Assembly: GCF_003024385.1 (NCBI RefSeq)
Contig: NZ_PVZN01000010.1
Span: 1-64,000 of the forward strand
DNA: 64,000 bases
Reading direction: 5' to 3'
Origin: Pseudomonas sp. BBP2017
Lineage (GTDB): Bacteria > Pseudomonadota > Gammaproteobacteria > Pseudomonadales > Pseudomonadaceae
Below, one piece after another: positions 45,066-56,182 of this stretch. The notes under the pieces are model-generated. The model was not told the DNA's origin, did not search any database, and was given only the letters and a program-made list of their open reading frames with translations. The translations under genes were made by a program, and so were the position numbers. Position 1 is the stretch's first letter. Each line of letters starts with the position of its first letter.

Positions 45066-47924
45066 ATGCTCGAGCTCACTGTAGAGCAGATATCCATGGG
45101 CCAGTCGGCTGTGGATAAGTCGGCGGCGCTGCAGCTTATGGCCGGGCACCTGGTCAGCGATGGCCTGGTTGCCGAGGGCTATCTGGCTGGCCTGCAAGCC
45201 CGTGAGGCGCAGGGTTCGACCTTTCTTGGCCAGGGTATTGCGATCCCCCATGGCACCCCGGAAACCCGCGATCAGGTGTTTACCACTGGCGTGCGCCTGC
45301 TGCAGTTTCCCGACGGCGTGGACTGGGGCGATGGTCAGCGGGTGTACCTGGCCATCGGTATTGCGGCACGTTCCGATGAACACCTGCGCTTGCTGCAACT
45401 GCTGACCCGCGCCCTGGGCGAAACCGATCTGGCTGAGGCGCTACGGCGGGCAAGCTCTGCCGAGGCGCTGCTCAAGTTGCTGCAAGGTGCCCCGCAAGAG
45501 CTGGCGCTGGATGCGCAGATGATTGGCCTGGGCGTGGCGGCCGAAGATTTCGACGAGTTGGTCTGGCGCGCCGCACGCCTGTTGCACCGCGCCGACTGTG
45601 TCGGCGCTGGTTTTGCCGGGGTGCTGCAACAGGTCGAACCGCTGCCGCTGGGCGAAGGTCTGTGGTGGCTGCACAGCCAGCAGGCCGTGCGTCAGCCTGG
45701 ACTGGCCTTTGTTACCCCGCAACAACCGCTGCGTTATCGCGACCAGCCGCTGCACGGCGTGTTCTGCCTGGCCAGCCTGGGCGCGGCGCATCAGGCCCTG
45801 CTTGAACGGTTGTGTGCACTGCTGATTGAAGGCCGTGGCCAGGAGCTGTGCCGCGCCACCAGCAGCCGTATGGTGCTGGAAGTGCTGGGCGGTGAAGTGC
45901 CGGCCGATTGGCCCAGCGCGCGTATCGGTCTGGCCAATGCCCATGGCCTGCATGCGCGGCCGGCCAAGGAGCTGGCGCAGCTGGCCAAGGCGTTTGACGG
46001 TGAAATTCGTTTGCGTGTGGTCGACAGTGGCCAGGCGGCAGTTTCGGCCAAAAGCCTGAGCAAGCTGCTTAGCCTTGGTGCCCGGCGTGGGCAGGTGCTG
46101 GAAATCATTGCTGAACCCAACATCGCCGCCGATGCGCTGCCGGCCCTGCTGGCGGCGATCGAGGAGGGGCTGGGCGAGGAAGTCGAGGCACTGGCTACGG
46201 TGCCCGAGGCCGCGCCTGAAATGCTCCCGGAGCCTGAGCTTCAGACGCCGTTGCCGGGGGCGGTGATTCAGGGTGTGGCTGCCGCGCCGGGGATCGCCAG
46301 CGGCCCGGCGCATATCCAGGTGCTGCGTGAGTTCGACTATCCACTGCGCGGAGAATCGCTGCCGATCGAGCGCCAGCGTCTGCAGCAGGCGCTGGCGGCA
46401 GTCAATGCCGAGATCGGCGCGCTGATCCAGCGCAGTCAGGCCAAGGCCATTGGCGAAATTTTTATCACCCATCAGGAAATGCTCGCCGACCCCGACCTGA
46501 GTGACGAAGTCGATCAGCGTCTGCGCCAGGGCGAAAGTGCCCCGGCGGCGTGGATGGCGGTGATCGACAACGCGGCGCGCCAGCAGGAGGCCTTGCACGA
46601 TGCCTTGCTCGCCGAGCGCGCTGCCGACTTGCGCGACATTGGCCGACGAGTGCTGGCCAAGCTCTGTGGGGAGGCCGACATCCCGGCTCCCGAGCAACCC
46701 TATGTGCTGGTGATGGAGGAGGTCGGCCCGTCGGATGTGGCGCGCCTGGACCCGACACGCGTCGCCGGGATTCTCACCGCCCGTGGCGGCGCAACGGCGC
46801 ACAGTGCCATCGTTGCCCGCGCCCTGGGGATTCCTGCGGTAGTCGGTGCCGGCGATGCGGTGCTGCTGATCGCTTCGGGTACTGCACTGCTGCTCGATGG
46901 GCAGCGCGGGCGCCTGCAAGTAGCACCGCCTGCCGATGAGCTGCAGCGCGCCCTGGCCGAACGCGAGCGCCGCGAGCAGCGCCTGCAACTGGCCCGCGCT
47001 CATCGTCTGGAGCCTGCGCTAACCCGTGATGGGCATGCCATCGAAGTATTCGCCAACATTGGCGATAGCAAGGGTATCGAGGCGGTGGTCGATCACGGTG
47101 CCGAAGGCGTCGGCCTGTTGCGCACCGAACTGATTTTCATGGCCCACCAGCAAGCCCCCGACGAAGCGCTGCAAGAAGCCGAGTACCGCCGTGTCCTCGA
47201 CGGTCTCGACGGTCGGCCACTGGTGGTGCGCACGCTGGATGTGGGCGGTGACAAGCCGCTGCCTTACTGGCCGATTGCCAAGGAAGAAAACCCCTTCCTC
47301 GGTGTGCGCGGCATTCGCCTGACCCTGCAACGTCCGCAGGTGATGGAAAGCCAGTTGCGCGCCTTGCTGCGTGCGGCGGGTGACCGACCGTTACGGATCA
47401 TGTTTCCCATGGTCGGCCAGCTTGAGGAGTGGCAACAGGCACGGGCGATGGTCGAACGTCTGCGCGAAGAAATCAGCGTCAGCGATCTGCAGGTGGGGAT
47501 CATGATCGAGGTGCCTTCGGCAGCCTTGCTTGCTCCGGTGCTGGCCCGCGAAGTGGACTTCTTCAGCATCGGCACCAACGACCTGACCCAATACACCCTG
47601 GCCATCGACCGTGGCCATCCGAGCCTGTCGGCCCAGGCCGATGGCCTGCACCCGGCGGTGCTGCAACTGATCGACATGACTGTGCGCGCCGCCCATGCCC
47701 ATGGCAAGTGGGTCGGGGTGTGCGGCGAGCTGGCGGCCGATCCGCAGGCGGTTGCTGTGCTCTTGGGGCTGGGCGTCGATGAGCTGAGCGTCGCGGCGCG
47801 CAGTATTGCCGAGGTCAAGGCCCTGGTCCGTGAACTGAATTATGAACACGCCCGGCAGCTTGCTCAGCAAGCACTGCTGCAGGGCAGTGCCAGCGCCGTA
47901 CGGGCGCTGGTGGAGAACGATTGA
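45066..47924 (+). CDS. fruB: Fructose PTS multiphosphoryl protein (EIIA-HPr-EI)
   Basis: 952-residue fusion. Residues 1-145 are EIIA-Fru (phosphorylated His in GIAIPHGTPE), about 284-370 are HPr (His in NAHGLHARPAKE), and about 395-952 are Enzyme I with the His swivel site GGATAHSAIVARALGIPA near residue 575. It passes phosphate from PEP to FruA. Ribosome site AAGGAGAAGG. It abuts fruK with no gap. Confidence 0.97.
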   Translation: MLELTVEQISMGQSAVDKSAALQLMAGHLVSDGLVAEGYLAGLQAREAQGSTFLGQGIAIPHGTPETRDQVFTTGVRLLQFPDGVDWGDGQRVYLAIGIAARSDEHLRLLQLLTRALGETDLAEALRRASSAEALLKLLQGAPQELALDAQMIGLGVAAEDFDELVWRAARLLHRADCVGAGFAGVLQQVEPLPLGEGLWWLHSQQAVRQPGLAFVTPQQPLRYRDQPLHGVFCLASLGAAHQALLERLCALLIEGRGQELCRATSSRMVLEVLGGEVPADWPSARIGLANAHGLHARPAKELAQLAKAFDGEIRLRVVDSGQAAVSAKSLSKLLSLGARRGQVLEIIAEPNIAADALPALLAAIEEGLGEEVEALATVPEAAPEMLPEPELQTPLPGAVIQGVAAAPGIASGPAHIQVLREFDYPLRGESLPIERQRLQQALAAVNAEIGALIQRSQAKAIGEIFITHQEMLADPDLSDEVDQRLRQGESAPAAWMAVIDNAARQQEALHDALLAERAADLRDIGRRVLAKLCGEADIPAPEQPYVLVMEEVGPSDVARLDPTRVAGILTARGGATAHSAIVARALGIPAVVGAGDAVLLIASGTALLLDGQRGRLQVAPPADELQRALAERERREQRLQLARAHRLEPALTRDGHAIEVFANIGDSKGIEAVVDHGAEGVGLLRTELIFMAHQQAPDEALQEAEYRRVLDGLDGRPLVVRTLDVGGDKPLPYWPIAKEENPFLGVRGIRLTLQRPQVMESQLRALLRAAGDRPLRIMFPMVGQLEEWQQARAMVERLREEISVSDLQVGIMIEVPSAALLAPVLAREVDFFSIGTNDLTQYTLAIDRGHPSLSAQADGLHPAVLQLIDMTVRAAHAHGKWVGVCGELAADPQAVAVLLGLGVDELSVAARSIAEVKALVRELNYEHARQLAQQALLQGSASAVRALVEND

Positions 47925-48872
47925 ATGGCCAAGATACTCACACTGACCCTCAACCCGGCGCTGGACCTGACGGTCAGCCTCGATGCGCTGCGCAGCGGCC
48001 AGGTCAACCGCAGCCAGGCCCAGCACAGCCACGCGGCGGGCAAGGGCCTGAATGTCGCGCAGGTGCTGGCGGACCTTGGCCATAGCATTACCGTCGGTGG
48101 TTTTCTCGGTGCCGACAATCTGCAGCCTTTCGAAGACCTGATCGCCCGCCGTGGCTTTGCCGACTGCTTTGTCCGCGTGCCGGGCGAGACCCGCTGCAAC
48201 ATCAAGCTGGTGGAAGCCGATGGCCGCGTGACCGACATCAACGGGCCGGGCCCAGAGGTGAGCGAACAGGCCTGTGAACAACTGCTGGCCAAGCTGACGT
48301 ATATCGCGCCCGGCCATGATGCGGTGGTGGTGGCGGGCAGTCTGCCGCGTGGCCTAAGCCCGCACTGGCTGCGGCAATTGCTTGAACAGCTCAAGGCCAT
48401 GGGCCTGAAGGTTGCTTTGGACAGCAGCGGCGAAGCCCTGCGGGCCGGGCTGCAAAGTGCGCCCTGGCTGGTCAAACCCAACACTGACGAGCTGGGCGAA
48501 GTGCTGGGTTGTAGCGTGCACAGTTTTGCCGAGCAGCACTCAGCCGCCAGCCAACTGATCGCGCAAGGTATCGAGCATGTGGTGGTGTCCCAGGGCGAGC
48601 ACGGGGTCAATTGGTTCCAGCAAGGTCGCGTGCTCACGGCCGTGCCACCAACGGTCAAGGTGGCCAGTACGGTGGGTGCCGGTGACTCGTTGCTGGCAGG
48701 CATGGTCCATGGCCTGCTCAGCGCTGATACAGCAGAGCAGACTTTACGCCTGGCCACCGCGATTGCCGCCCAGGCGGTGACCCAGATCGGTTTTGGCATC
48801 AACGATCGGGCCCAGCTGGCGCAGCTGGCGCATGAGGTGCGCCTGCGCGAACAACAAGAGGGTTGCAGATGA
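47925..48872 (+). CDS. fruK: 1-phosphofructokinase
   Basis: 315-residue PfkB-family kinase converting fructose 1-phosphate to fructose 1,6-bisphosphate. ILTLTLNPALDLTV opens the protein; the catalytic-site STVGAGDSLLAGMVHGL is near residue 247. It starts on the base after fruB ends, and its stop overlaps fruA in ATGA. Confidence 0.97.
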   Translation: MAKILTLTLNPALDLTVSLDALRSGQVNRSQAQHSHAAGKGLNVAQVLADLGHSITVGGFLGADNLQPFEDLIARRGFADCFVRVPGETRCNIKLVEADGRVTDINGPGPEVSEQACEQLLAKLTYIAPGHDAVVVAGSLPRGLSPHWLRQLLEQLKAMGLKVALDSSGEALRAGLQSAPWLVKPNTDELGEVLGCSVHSFAEQHSAASQLIAQGIEHVVVSQGEHGVNWFQQGRVLTAVPPTVKVASTVGAGDSLLAGMVHGLLSADTAEQTLRLATAIAAQAVTQIGFGINDRAQLAQLAHEVRLREQQEGCR

Positions 48873-50605
48873 ACATTGCCATCGTCACCGCCTGCCCCAA
48901 CGGCCAGGTCTCCAGTGTGCTCAGTGCGCGTCTGCTGGACGCTGCTGCGCAACGTCTGGGCTGGAGCACCAGCGTTGAAGTGCATGATCCCGAGCAAGCC
49001 CAGGGGCAATTGTCCGCGGCGGTGATCGCCGCCGCCGACTGGGTGCTGGTGGTCAACAGCGGCCCGCTGGACTTGCAGCGTTTTGCCGGCAAGCGCCTGT
49101 TCCAGAGCACGCCGGCCCAGGCACTGAGCGATACCCAGCACTTTCTCTGTCAGGCGGCGGAACAGGCCGAGGTTTATCAGCCCGTCACTGAAGCGCTATC
49201 GACACCTGTCGAGCGCAGCGCAAAGATTGTCGCCATCACTGCCTGCCCGACCGGCGTCGCACACACCTTCATGGCTGCCGAGGCGTTGCAGCAGGCGGCG
49301 CAGCAACTGGGTTATCAACTTACTGTCGAGACTCAGGGCTCGGTCGGTGCGCGCAATCCACTGGCGCCTGGCGCGATTGCCGAGGCCGATGTGGTGCTGT
49401 TGGCCGCCGATATCGAAGTGCCTACCGAGCGCTTTGTCGGCAAGCGCATCTATCGTTGCGGCACTGGTGTGGCCCTGAAACAGGCTCAGGCTACGTTGAA
49501 CAAAGCCCTGGCCGAAGGTCGCGAGGAATCAACTGCACAAAGCGCCAATACCAGTACGACCCGCAGCGAGAAAACCGGGGTATACAAGCACCTGCTCACC
49601 GGTGTCTCGTTCATGCTGCCGATGGTGGTGGCGGGCGGTTTGCTGATCGCCTTGTCATTCGTGTTCGGGATTGAAGCCTACAAGGAGCCGGGCACCTTGC
49701 CGGCCGCGCTGATGCAGATCGGTGGCGAAGCGGCGTTCAAGCTGATGGTGCCGTTGCTCGCCGGCTACATTGCCTACTCGATTGCCGACCGTCCGGGCTT
49801 GGCGCCGGGAATGATTGGTGGCCTGTTGGCCAGCACCCTGGGGGCCGGGTTCATCGGTGGCATCGTCGCGGGTTTTCTTGCCGGTTACAGCGCCAAGGCG
49901 ATTAGCCGCTGGGTGCGTTTGCCCAGCAGCCTGGACGCGCTCAAACCGATCCTGATCATTCCGTTGCTGGCCAGCTTGTTCACCGGCTTGGTGATGATCT
50001 ATGTGGTCGGCAAGCCGGTAGCCGGGATGCTCGAAGGGCTGACGCATTTTCTCGACAGCATGGGCACCACCAACGCGATCCTCCTCGGGGTGCTGCTCGG
50101 CGGGATGATGTGCGTGGACCTCGGTGGGCCGATCAACAAGGCTGCGTATGCCTTCTCGGTGGGCCTGCTGGCGTCGCAGAGCTATGCACCGATGGCCGCG
50201 ACCATGGCCGCCGGGATGGTGCCGCCAATTGGCCTGGGCATCGCCAGTTTCATTGCCCGGCGCAAGTTTGCCCAAAGCGAGCGCGAAGCCGGCAAGGCGG
50301 CCTTTGTGCTGGGCCTGTGCTTCATCTCGGAGGGAGCGATTCCGTTTGCTGCCAAGGATCCGCTGCGGGTGATTCCGGCGAGTATTGCGGGCGGTGCGCT
50401 GACCGGCGCACTGTCGATGTACTTCGGCTGCAAGCTGATGGCGCCGCATGGCGGACTGTTCGTCATGCTGATTCCCAACGCCATCAACCACGCGTTGCTG
50501 TACCTGCTGGCGATTCTGGCTGGCAGCCTGCTGACGGCGGTGGTCTATGCCGTGCTAAAGCGCAGTGAAGCGGTGGAACTGGCGGTGCAGCCGGTCAAGG
50601 CCTGA
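48869..50605 (+). CDS. fruA: Fructose PTS permease EIIBC
   Basis: 578-residue permease. Two EIIB-like modules (about 1-105, and 115-215 with the phosphorylated Cys in ACPTGVAHTFMAAEAL) precede the EIIC channel (about 245-570, ten hydrophobic segments). It imports fructose as fructose 1-phosphate using phosphate from FruB. Last gene of fruBKA; the convergent DUF3820 gene begins on the next base. Confidence 0.97.
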   Translation: MNIAIVTACPNGQVSSVLSARLLDAAAQRLGWSTSVEVHDPEQAQGQLSAAVIAAADWVLVVNSGPLDLQRFAGKRLFQSTPAQALSDTQHFLCQAAEQAEVYQPVTEALSTPVERSAKIVAITACPTGVAHTFMAAEALQQAAQQLGYQLTVETQGSVGARNPLAPGAIAEADVVLLAADIEVPTERFVGKRIYRCGTGVALKQAQATLNKALAEGREESTAQSANTSTTRSEKTGVYKHLLTGVSFMLPMVVAGGLLIALSFVFGIEAYKEPGTLPAALMQIGGEAAFKLMVPLLAGYIAYSIADRPGLAPGMIGGLLASTLGAGFIGGIVAGFLAGYSAKAISRWVRLPSSLDALKPILIIPLLASLFTGLVMIYVVGKPVAGMLEGLTHFLDSMGTTNAILLGVLLGGMMCVDLGGPINKAAYAFSVGLLASQSYAPMAATMAAGMVPPIGLGIASFIARRKFAQSEREAGKAAFVLGLCFISEGAIPFAAKDPLRVIPASIAGGALTGALSMYFGCKLMAPHGGLFVMLIPNAINHALLYLLAILAGSLLTAVVYAVLKRSEAVELAVQPVKA

Positions 50606-50836
50606 TCAAGGACGGCGGTGCGGGTGCTGCTTGCGCAGGGGCACCAGCAGCTCGCCCAGGCCGTTGTGGTCGATCTCGTGCATCAATGCCAGCAAGCCAC
50701 CCAACTCACCCTTGGGAAAGCCCTGGCGGGCAAACCAGGCCAGGTAATGGCCGGGCAGGTCGGCAATCAGCCGCCCCTGGTACTTGCCGAAGGGCATTTC
50801 GCGGGTGACCAGCAATTTGAGTGACTCGGGATTCAT
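50606..50836 (-). CDS. DUF3820 family protein
   Basis: 76-residue protein with FGKYQGRLIADLPGHYLAWF, typical of the DUF3820 family. Family members resemble a fragment of DNA polymerase III epsilon and one is quorum-regulated in P. aeruginosa; the function is unknown. The start is set at MNPESLKLL. Confidence 0.85.
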   Translation of the reverse strand: MNPESLKLLVTREMPFGKYQGRLIADLPGHYLAWFARQGFPKGELGGLLALMHEIDHNGLGELLVPLRKQHPHRRP

Positions 50837-50918
50837 GCCATGCGATTCTGAACGGGAAGCGTTGACCATACAGGCAATCGATATGCAGGCCAATCGAGCA
50901 TGGGTCGTTGTGCACACC

Positions 50919-52418
50919 CTAACTCGCGCTTTCCACCCGATTGCGGCCGTTGTGTTTGGCGCGGTAGAGCGCGTCGTCGGCACTGCCCAGCAACGTCGGC
51001 AGATCGTACTCGGCATCTGGTGTGTAACAGCCGATGCCGATACTCACCGTGACCGGCTGGGTGTCATCGCCGAACGGCGGCAGCGCTTCGATACTGCGGC
51101 GAATGCATTCAGCCAGAACTTCTGCGCCATGACGCTCCGTCTCGGGCAAGACCACCAGAAATTCCTCGCCACCGTAGCGCGCCGCCAGATCGGCCGGGCG
51201 GCGAATGCTACGGGCAATGGCCGCCGCTACCTTGCGCAAGGCTTCGTCCCCGCCCTGGTGGCCATGACGTTCGTTGAAGGCTTTGAAGTGATCGACATCG
51301 ACCATCAATACCGCCAGCGGGCGATGGTTACGCTGGGTCCGTGACCATTCGCGGCGCAGCACCTGATCGAGCTGGCGCCGGTTGGCCAGGCCCGTAAGGC
51401 TGTCGGTGGCGGCCAGCTCTTCCAGATCCTGTTCGGCGCGTTGTCGACGGCGCAGCTCCCGGCCCAGCAGCAGCGTCAGCCAGAGGATACCGATGCACAG
51501 CACGCCAGTGGCGCAGCTGACCAGCAAGGCCGTGCGCCACCAGGACTCGAACACTTCATCGCTTGAGCGCGCCACTATTACGATCAGCGGCAGGTCGGCC
51601 ACTCGCGCGAAGGTGTACAGCCTGGGTTTGCCGGTGCGTCCGGAGTAGCCGGCGAAGCTACCGCTGCCATCGGCCATCAGGCGTTTGAAGTTGGGGCGGT
51701 CGGCGAAGTTGGCGCCGATCAGCGCGTCTTCGGCGATGTTCGATTGCCGGGCGAGCAAAACGCCGTCGGTGTTCATCAGGTTGATACTGCTGTCACTGCC
51801 GATATCCAGGCGCTTGAACAGATCAGTGAAGTACGACAGGCGCAGGGCGCCGACGGCAACCCCGGCAAACTCGCCGTTGGCATCGGCAATGCGCCGGCTG
51901 AAACTGATGCACCAGTCCCGATCGCCCAGGCGCGCTTTGAACGGCGGGCTGATGACCATGCCCAGGTCGGCTTGCCGACGATGGGCCTGGAACACTTTGC
52001 TGTCGGCGAAATTGGCCTGACGCGGGGTGACACTGGTGGAGTCGGCGACTACATTGCCCTGCGCATCAAGCCAGAGCATGTCGCCGCGTACCGGCATGGC
52101 GAAGGCCTGATTGAACAGGATCTTTTGCCGCAAAGCCGGTGACAGGGATTTCAGATCGGCTTGTTGTGCGGCCCAGATCAATCCGCGCAGGGACAAGTCG
52201 TAGAGTTCGACATTGCGCTGGATGTCACTTTCGATCAGCTGGACGATATTGCTCGCCGCGCGGCTGGCGCTCTGCTCGACGTTAATGCGTTCGCGCAACA
52301 CCAGGTAGCTGACGATGGCCACGATGGCGAGCACCGCAAGGCAACTGCCCAGGTTCAGGATCAGCTCCGGATGAGACTTGTACAGGGCGGATCGCTGGGA
52401 TCTGGGGGGCAAAGTCAT
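50919..52418 (-). CDS. Diguanylate cyclase with extracellular sensor
   Basis: 499-residue membrane protein. A membrane segment at about 23-42, a large periplasmic dCache/PDC-type sensor (about 50-290), a second membrane segment (about 298-322) and a GGDEF domain with RYGGEEFLVV in the active site. RPAD five residues before it is an intact inhibitory site, so product feedback is likely. It makes c-di-GMP. Divergent neighbour genes show no obvious operon. Confidence 0.93.
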   Translation of the reverse strand: MTLPPRSQRSALYKSHPELILNLGSCLAVLAIVAIVSYLVLRERINVEQSASRAASNIVQLIESDIQRNVELYDLSLRGLIWAAQQADLKSLSPALRQKILFNQAFAMPVRGDMLWLDAQGNVVADSTSVTPRQANFADSKVFQAHRRQADLGMVISPPFKARLGDRDWCISFSRRIADANGEFAGVAVGALRLSYFTDLFKRLDIGSDSSINLMNTDGVLLARQSNIAEDALIGANFADRPNFKRLMADGSGSFAGYSGRTGKPRLYTFARVADLPLIVIVARSSDEVFESWWRTALLVSCATGVLCIGILWLTLLLGRELRRRQRAEQDLEELAATDSLTGLANRRQLDQVLRREWSRTQRNHRPLAVLMVDVDHFKAFNERHGHQGGDEALRKVAAAIARSIRRPADLAARYGGEEFLVVLPETERHGAEVLAECIRRSIEALPPFGDDTQPVTVSIGIGCYTPDAEYDLPTLLGSADDALYRAKHNGRNRVESAS

Positions 52419-52568
52419 GGTCGCTGCAGTCGAAGACCGTCAGAAGAGTCGCGGCGTGGTTACGCGACGGCGCAGTATTCTAGGGGCCAGAGGATTGTCG
52501 AACAAGAACTTTGGCTGCGAGCCGACGGAAAGAGCTGGCTCGGGCGCCAGCTCCCACTCGCGCAGGTG

Positions 52569-53900
52569 TCAGAAGATGTTCAGCGGGTAGTCGACAATCA
52601 CCCGGTATTCGTCGACGTCATCGATCTGCGAGTAACCCTGGCTGCCACGGTGGCTGGCCCAGCGCAGCAGGACCGAGAGGTCCTTGAGGGTGCCTTGCTG
52701 GAAGACGTACTGCAGGTCGATGTCGCGCTCCCAGTGACGGGCGTTCTCGCCTTCGGGGTTGTACCAGTGCTTGCCGTAGCCGACGCTGTTGGGGTCGACC
52801 TTGGTCAGGTCCAGTTCACCGCGTGAGTAGGAGACGATCGAGGTCAGGCCGGGAATGCCCAGGCCGGTGAAGTCGTAGGCATATTTGAGCTTCCACGAGC
52901 GCTCGTTGGGGCCGTTGAAGTCCGAATAGATCTGCGAGTTGTCCAGGTAGATGCTGTCGCCCTGGTTGATGTAGTCGAACGGGGTGTTGCCATTGACCCG
53001 CTGGTACACCGCGGTGAGGCTGTTGTAGTCGACATTCACGCTGAAGTGCAGGCTGTAGGTGTTGTTGTCGATGTTGCCGAGCAGCGCCTGGCCGGTGTCC
53101 TGGGTGTGGTAGTAGTGCAGGCCCGGGTTGAGGCTGACCAGCTCGTTCACCTTGTAGGTGTAGTCGAGGTCGAAGTAGTACTGGTTCCAGATGTCCTTGA
53201 GCTCGGAGGCGTACAGGCTCAAGGCCAGGTTCGGTACGCCGCTCCAGGCCATGCCGGCCCAGTTCAGGTGACGGCTCTGGCGATCATCCGGCAAGGCGCC
53301 GTAGGAGGTGTCGATGCGGCGCTGGCCACTCTGGTTGTAGGGCTTGGTGAAGCTGGCCTGGCCGGCTTCGAGCATCAGGCCTTCGACGCTGTTGTTGCTC
53401 AGGCTGACGCCGCGAAAGGTCTGCGGCAGCATGCGCGACTCACCGCCAGCGATCACCGGGTTGCTCAGAAACAGGTCGCCAGCCTTGAGCTCGGTGTCGA
53501 AGGCCTTGAGCTTGACCGCAGCATCGGCGGTCGAGAACGAGTCGTGAGCCTTGCCCGGTTCGCCATCGCCCTGAGTGTTGATCGGCAGGATGCTGGTGGC
53601 GGAGGTGCCGGCGCCGCCATCGAGTTTCAGGCCGAGCATGCCATGCACATCCAGGCCGAAGCCGACGGTGCCGGGGGTGTAGCCCGATTCGAACTTCCCG
53701 AGGAAACCCTGTCCCCATTCCCGATTGTCATGCACGCCGCGATCCAGTTGATTGCGGTTGAGGTAGTAGTTGCGGGCATGCACGTTGAGGCTGGACCCTC
53801 CGATAAAGCCTTCGGCTTGTCCCTCGTTGGCCTGGGCGTTGAAGGGGATCGTTGCAGAAAGTGCAACGAACAGGGGGGTGAAGCGTAAAGCAGTGTTCAC
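52569..53900 (-). CDS. OprD-family outer-membrane porin
   Basis: 443-residue outer membrane porin. GTG start with AAGGAG 11 bases upstream, a signal peptide (residues 1-23, ending FNAQA), and the family signature [20 protein letters not shown] at the first strands. OprD-type channels admit small acids or basic amino acids; substrate not evident. A small exported protein gene lies upstream on the same strand, separated by a terminator. Confidence 0.92.
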   Translation of the reverse strand: MNTALRFTPLFVALSATIPFNAQANEGQAEGFIGGSSLNVHARNYYLNRNQLDRGVHDNREWGQGFLGKFESGYTPGTVGFGLDVHGMLGLKLDGGAGTSATSILPINTQGDGEPGKAHDSFSTADAAVKLKAFDTELKAGDLFLSNPVIAGGESRMLPQTFRGVSLSNNSVEGLMLEAGQASFTKPYNQSGQRRIDTSYGALPDDRQSRHLNWAGMAWSGVPNLALSLYASELKDIWNQYYFDLDYTYKVNELVSLNPGLHYYHTQDTGQALLGNIDNNTYSLHFSVNVDYNSLTAVYQRVNGNTPFDYINQGDSIYLDNSQIYSDFNGPNERSWKLKYAYDFTGLGIPGLTSIVSYSRGELDLTKVDPNSVGYGKHWYNPEGENARHWERDIDLQYVFQQGTLKDLSVLLRWASHRGSQGYSQIDDVDEYRVIVDYPLNIF

Positions 53901-54002
53901 CGGGGTGGACTCCTTGAGGTGAAAGTAAGGCAGTTTCTTTGGTGCGAAACTTGATCTTTTTATGAACAAACGAGCCAGCCTGCTGGCACTTTTCGACACA
54001 CG

Positions 54003-54028
54003 AAAAAAAGCCGCTGATCATCAGCGGC
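54003..54028 (-). terminator. Terminator of the 74-residue exported protein gene
   Basis: GCCGCTGATGATCAGCGGC on the minus strand followed by seven T; a strong hairpin 75 bases past the stop. Confidence 0.85.
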
Positions 54029-54105
54029 GTTGAAAGACAACCGCACAGGCGCTCAAGTCACCTGTGCGATTACCCAAGGAGTCGAAGGGAGAAACGGCGT
54101 GTTGA

Positions 54106-54330
54106 TCAGCTCTCGGCTGCGTCGCGCGAAGAAACCTTGGAAGCGGCCTGTTCTGCTGGTTTTGCCGCTTGATCGGACTGCGCGGCGAAGGCTTCACGAG
54201 CCTGCTCGTGGACGACAGCCCGCTCGGCATTGCGAGCGATGAACGCCTGGGATTCCTCGGCCATGGCCAGGGGAGACAATAACAGGGAAGACAGGACGAA
54301 TACGCTGGCAACACCCATACTGTTGGACAT
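54106..54330 (-). CDS. Small exported alanine-rich protein
   Basis: 74-residue protein with a signal peptide (about residues 1-24, ending LAMA) and an Ala/Gln/Glu-rich helical rest (SQAFIARNAERAVVHEQARE). Not recognised. It has its own terminator, which argues for a real gene. Confidence 0.68.
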   Translation of the reverse strand: MSNSMGVASVFVLSSLLLSPLAMAEESQAFIARNAERAVVHEQAREAFAAQSDQAAKPAEQAASKVSSRDAAES

Positions 54331-54540
54331 TTGTAACAGCCTTCTTGCGGTGCAAGTGTTAAGTAGGTCCGACTAAATTAGTCGGAAACACCGGCAAGAA
54401 ACAGTGACTTTTTCGAGAAGTACTATTGCGTTAAAGGTAATAGTCGAGGTTCGTCTAACTGACAGCGCTGACAGCTTGTGGGTGTGAATGCTGGCAAATT
54501 GCCAATATGCTGAGCTGGATCAATAAATCGGACCAATTTG

Positions 54541-54568
54541 TCACTAGAGTCGTACGCCCTGCCGATTC
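54541..54568 (+). promoter_or_regulatory. Possible FliA promoter of the Aer-type receptor
   Basis: TCACTAGA, 12 bases, then GCCGATTC: the -10 half matches FliA well, the -35 half only in part. It ends 24 bases before the start codon. Confidence 0.4.
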
Positions 54569-54592
54569 TCCAAACAACAACGAGTGCCTCCG

Positions 54593-56176
54593 ATGAAGAG
54601 CAATATGCCTGTGACCGGTCGCAATATGGATTATCCCGGTGACGCCAATATCCTTTCCACCACTGATCTCTCCAGTGCAATCACCTACGCCAATGACGAT
54701 TTCGTCAAGATCAGCGGCTTCAGCCGTGAAGAACTGATAGGCAGCGCACACCATATCGTGCGCCATCCGGATATGCCGTCACAGGCATTCGAGCAGATGT
54801 GGCAGACACTCAAAAGTGGCCGGTCGTGGATGGGACTGGTGAAAAATCGTTGCAAGAATGGCGATCACTATTGGGTCAGCGCGTTCGTTTCGCCAATCGC
54901 CAATCAAGGCCATACGGTGGAGTACCAATCGGTGCGAACCAAACCCAGCGCCGAGCAGATCGAGGCCGCCGAGCGTTGTTATGCACAGCTGCGCAGTGGG
55001 CGCCAGGCCTGGTGGCAGCGTTTGCCGGTACTGGGCCTTGGTTGGCAACTGTGGGCGGGGGTGACGCTTGGGCTGGTGCTGGTATCGGCGCTCAGCCGCT
55101 TATTGCTACCGGTATTGCCCTGGCAAGGCGTACTGGAGGTGCTGCTGGCCAGTGGCTTGAGTGCGCTGGTGATTCTTGCCGTGCTCAAGCCGTTCCAACG
55201 CCTGTGTGCCGAAGCCCTGAGCATCGCCGATAACCCGTTGAGCCAGCAGTTGTATACCGGCCGCCGCGATGGCATCGGCCAGATCGATTTCGCCCTGCGT
55301 ATGCTCAAGGGGCAGCTAGGTGCGGTGGTCGGGCGCATCGGCGACACTTCCCGACGCCTGGCCGGACACAGCGGCTCGCTGGCGCAATCACTGCAAAGCA
55401 GTCACAGCAACAGCCTCGAGCAGCAGGGCGAAGCCGACCAGATCGCCACCGCGATCAACCAGATGGCCGCCAGCGTCGCCCAGGTCGCCAGCAATGCCCA
55501 GCAAGCGTCCCAGGCCGCCGATCAGGCCGAAGGTGAAACCCGTGCCGGGCACCACCTGGTCGACCTCAACCGTAGCGCGATCCAGGCGTTGGCCAGTTCG
55601 CTGGATGCCGCCACCGAGGTTATCCACAACCTGCAGAACCACAGCAGTGAGATCACCGGCGTCGTGGAGGTGATTCGCGGGATTGCCGAGCAGACTAACC
55701 TGCTGGCACTCAACGCCGCTATCGAGGCCGCTCGGGCGGGGGATCAGGGCCGTGGTTTTGCCGTGGTTGCCGATGAGGTGCGCAGCCTGGCGCAGCGTAC
55801 GGCGCAATCAACCCACGAGATTCAGCGCATGATCAGCGTCCTGCAGGTCGGTGCACGCGATGCAGTACAGGTGATGCAGCAGAGCAGCGAGCATGCCGGG
55901 CACAGCGTCGATCAGGCCGGGCGCGCGGCCAGTGCGCTGGACGGTATCAGCCTGCGGGTCAGGCAGATCAGCGAGATGAGTGTGCAGATCGCGGCGGCGG
56001 TGGAACAGCAGAGCCAGGTCAGTGAAAGCATCAACTGCAACATCATCAGTATTCGCCAGGCCAGCGAGGCAGCGGTGCAGGTCGGTCAGCAGAGCCACCT
56101 CAGCGCCAGCGACGTGGCTGCGCTTGCCGAAGACCTGCGCCGCCTGGCCGCCGAGTTCTGGCGGCGCTGCCATTGA
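54593..56176 (+). CDS. aer: Aerotaxis receptor-like chemotaxis protein
   Basis: 527-residue receptor. A cytoplasmic PAS domain (about residues 15-110; [20 protein letters not shown]) precedes two hydrophobic segments (about 150-200) and the signalling domain with [18 protein letters not shown]. The layout equals Aer, which senses redox state through FAD bound to PAS. Several Aer paralogues exist in P. putida; which one is not settled. Confidence 0.9.
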   Translation: MKSNMPVTGRNMDYPGDANILSTTDLSSAITYANDDFVKISGFSREELIGSAHHIVRHPDMPSQAFEQMWQTLKSGRSWMGLVKNRCKNGDHYWVSAFVSPIANQGHTVEYQSVRTKPSAEQIEAAERCYAQLRSGRQAWWQRLPVLGLGWQLWAGVTLGLVLVSALSRLLLPVLPWQGVLEVLLASGLSALVILAVLKPFQRLCAEALSIADNPLSQQLYTGRRDGIGQIDFALRMLKGQLGAVVGRIGDTSRRLAGHSGSLAQSLQSSHSNSLEQQGEADQIATAINQMAASVAQVASNAQQASQAADQAEGETRAGHHLVDLNRSAIQALASSLDAATEVIHNLQNHSSEITGVVEVIRGIAEQTNLLALNAAIEAARAGDQGRGFAVVADEVRSLAQRTAQSTHEIQRMISVLQVGARDAVQVMQQSSEHAGHSVDQAGRAASALDGISLRVRQISEMSVQIAAAVEQQSQVSESINCNIISIRQASEAAVQVGQQSHLSASDVAALAEDLRRLAAEFWRRCH

Positions 56177-56182
56177 GTGTGA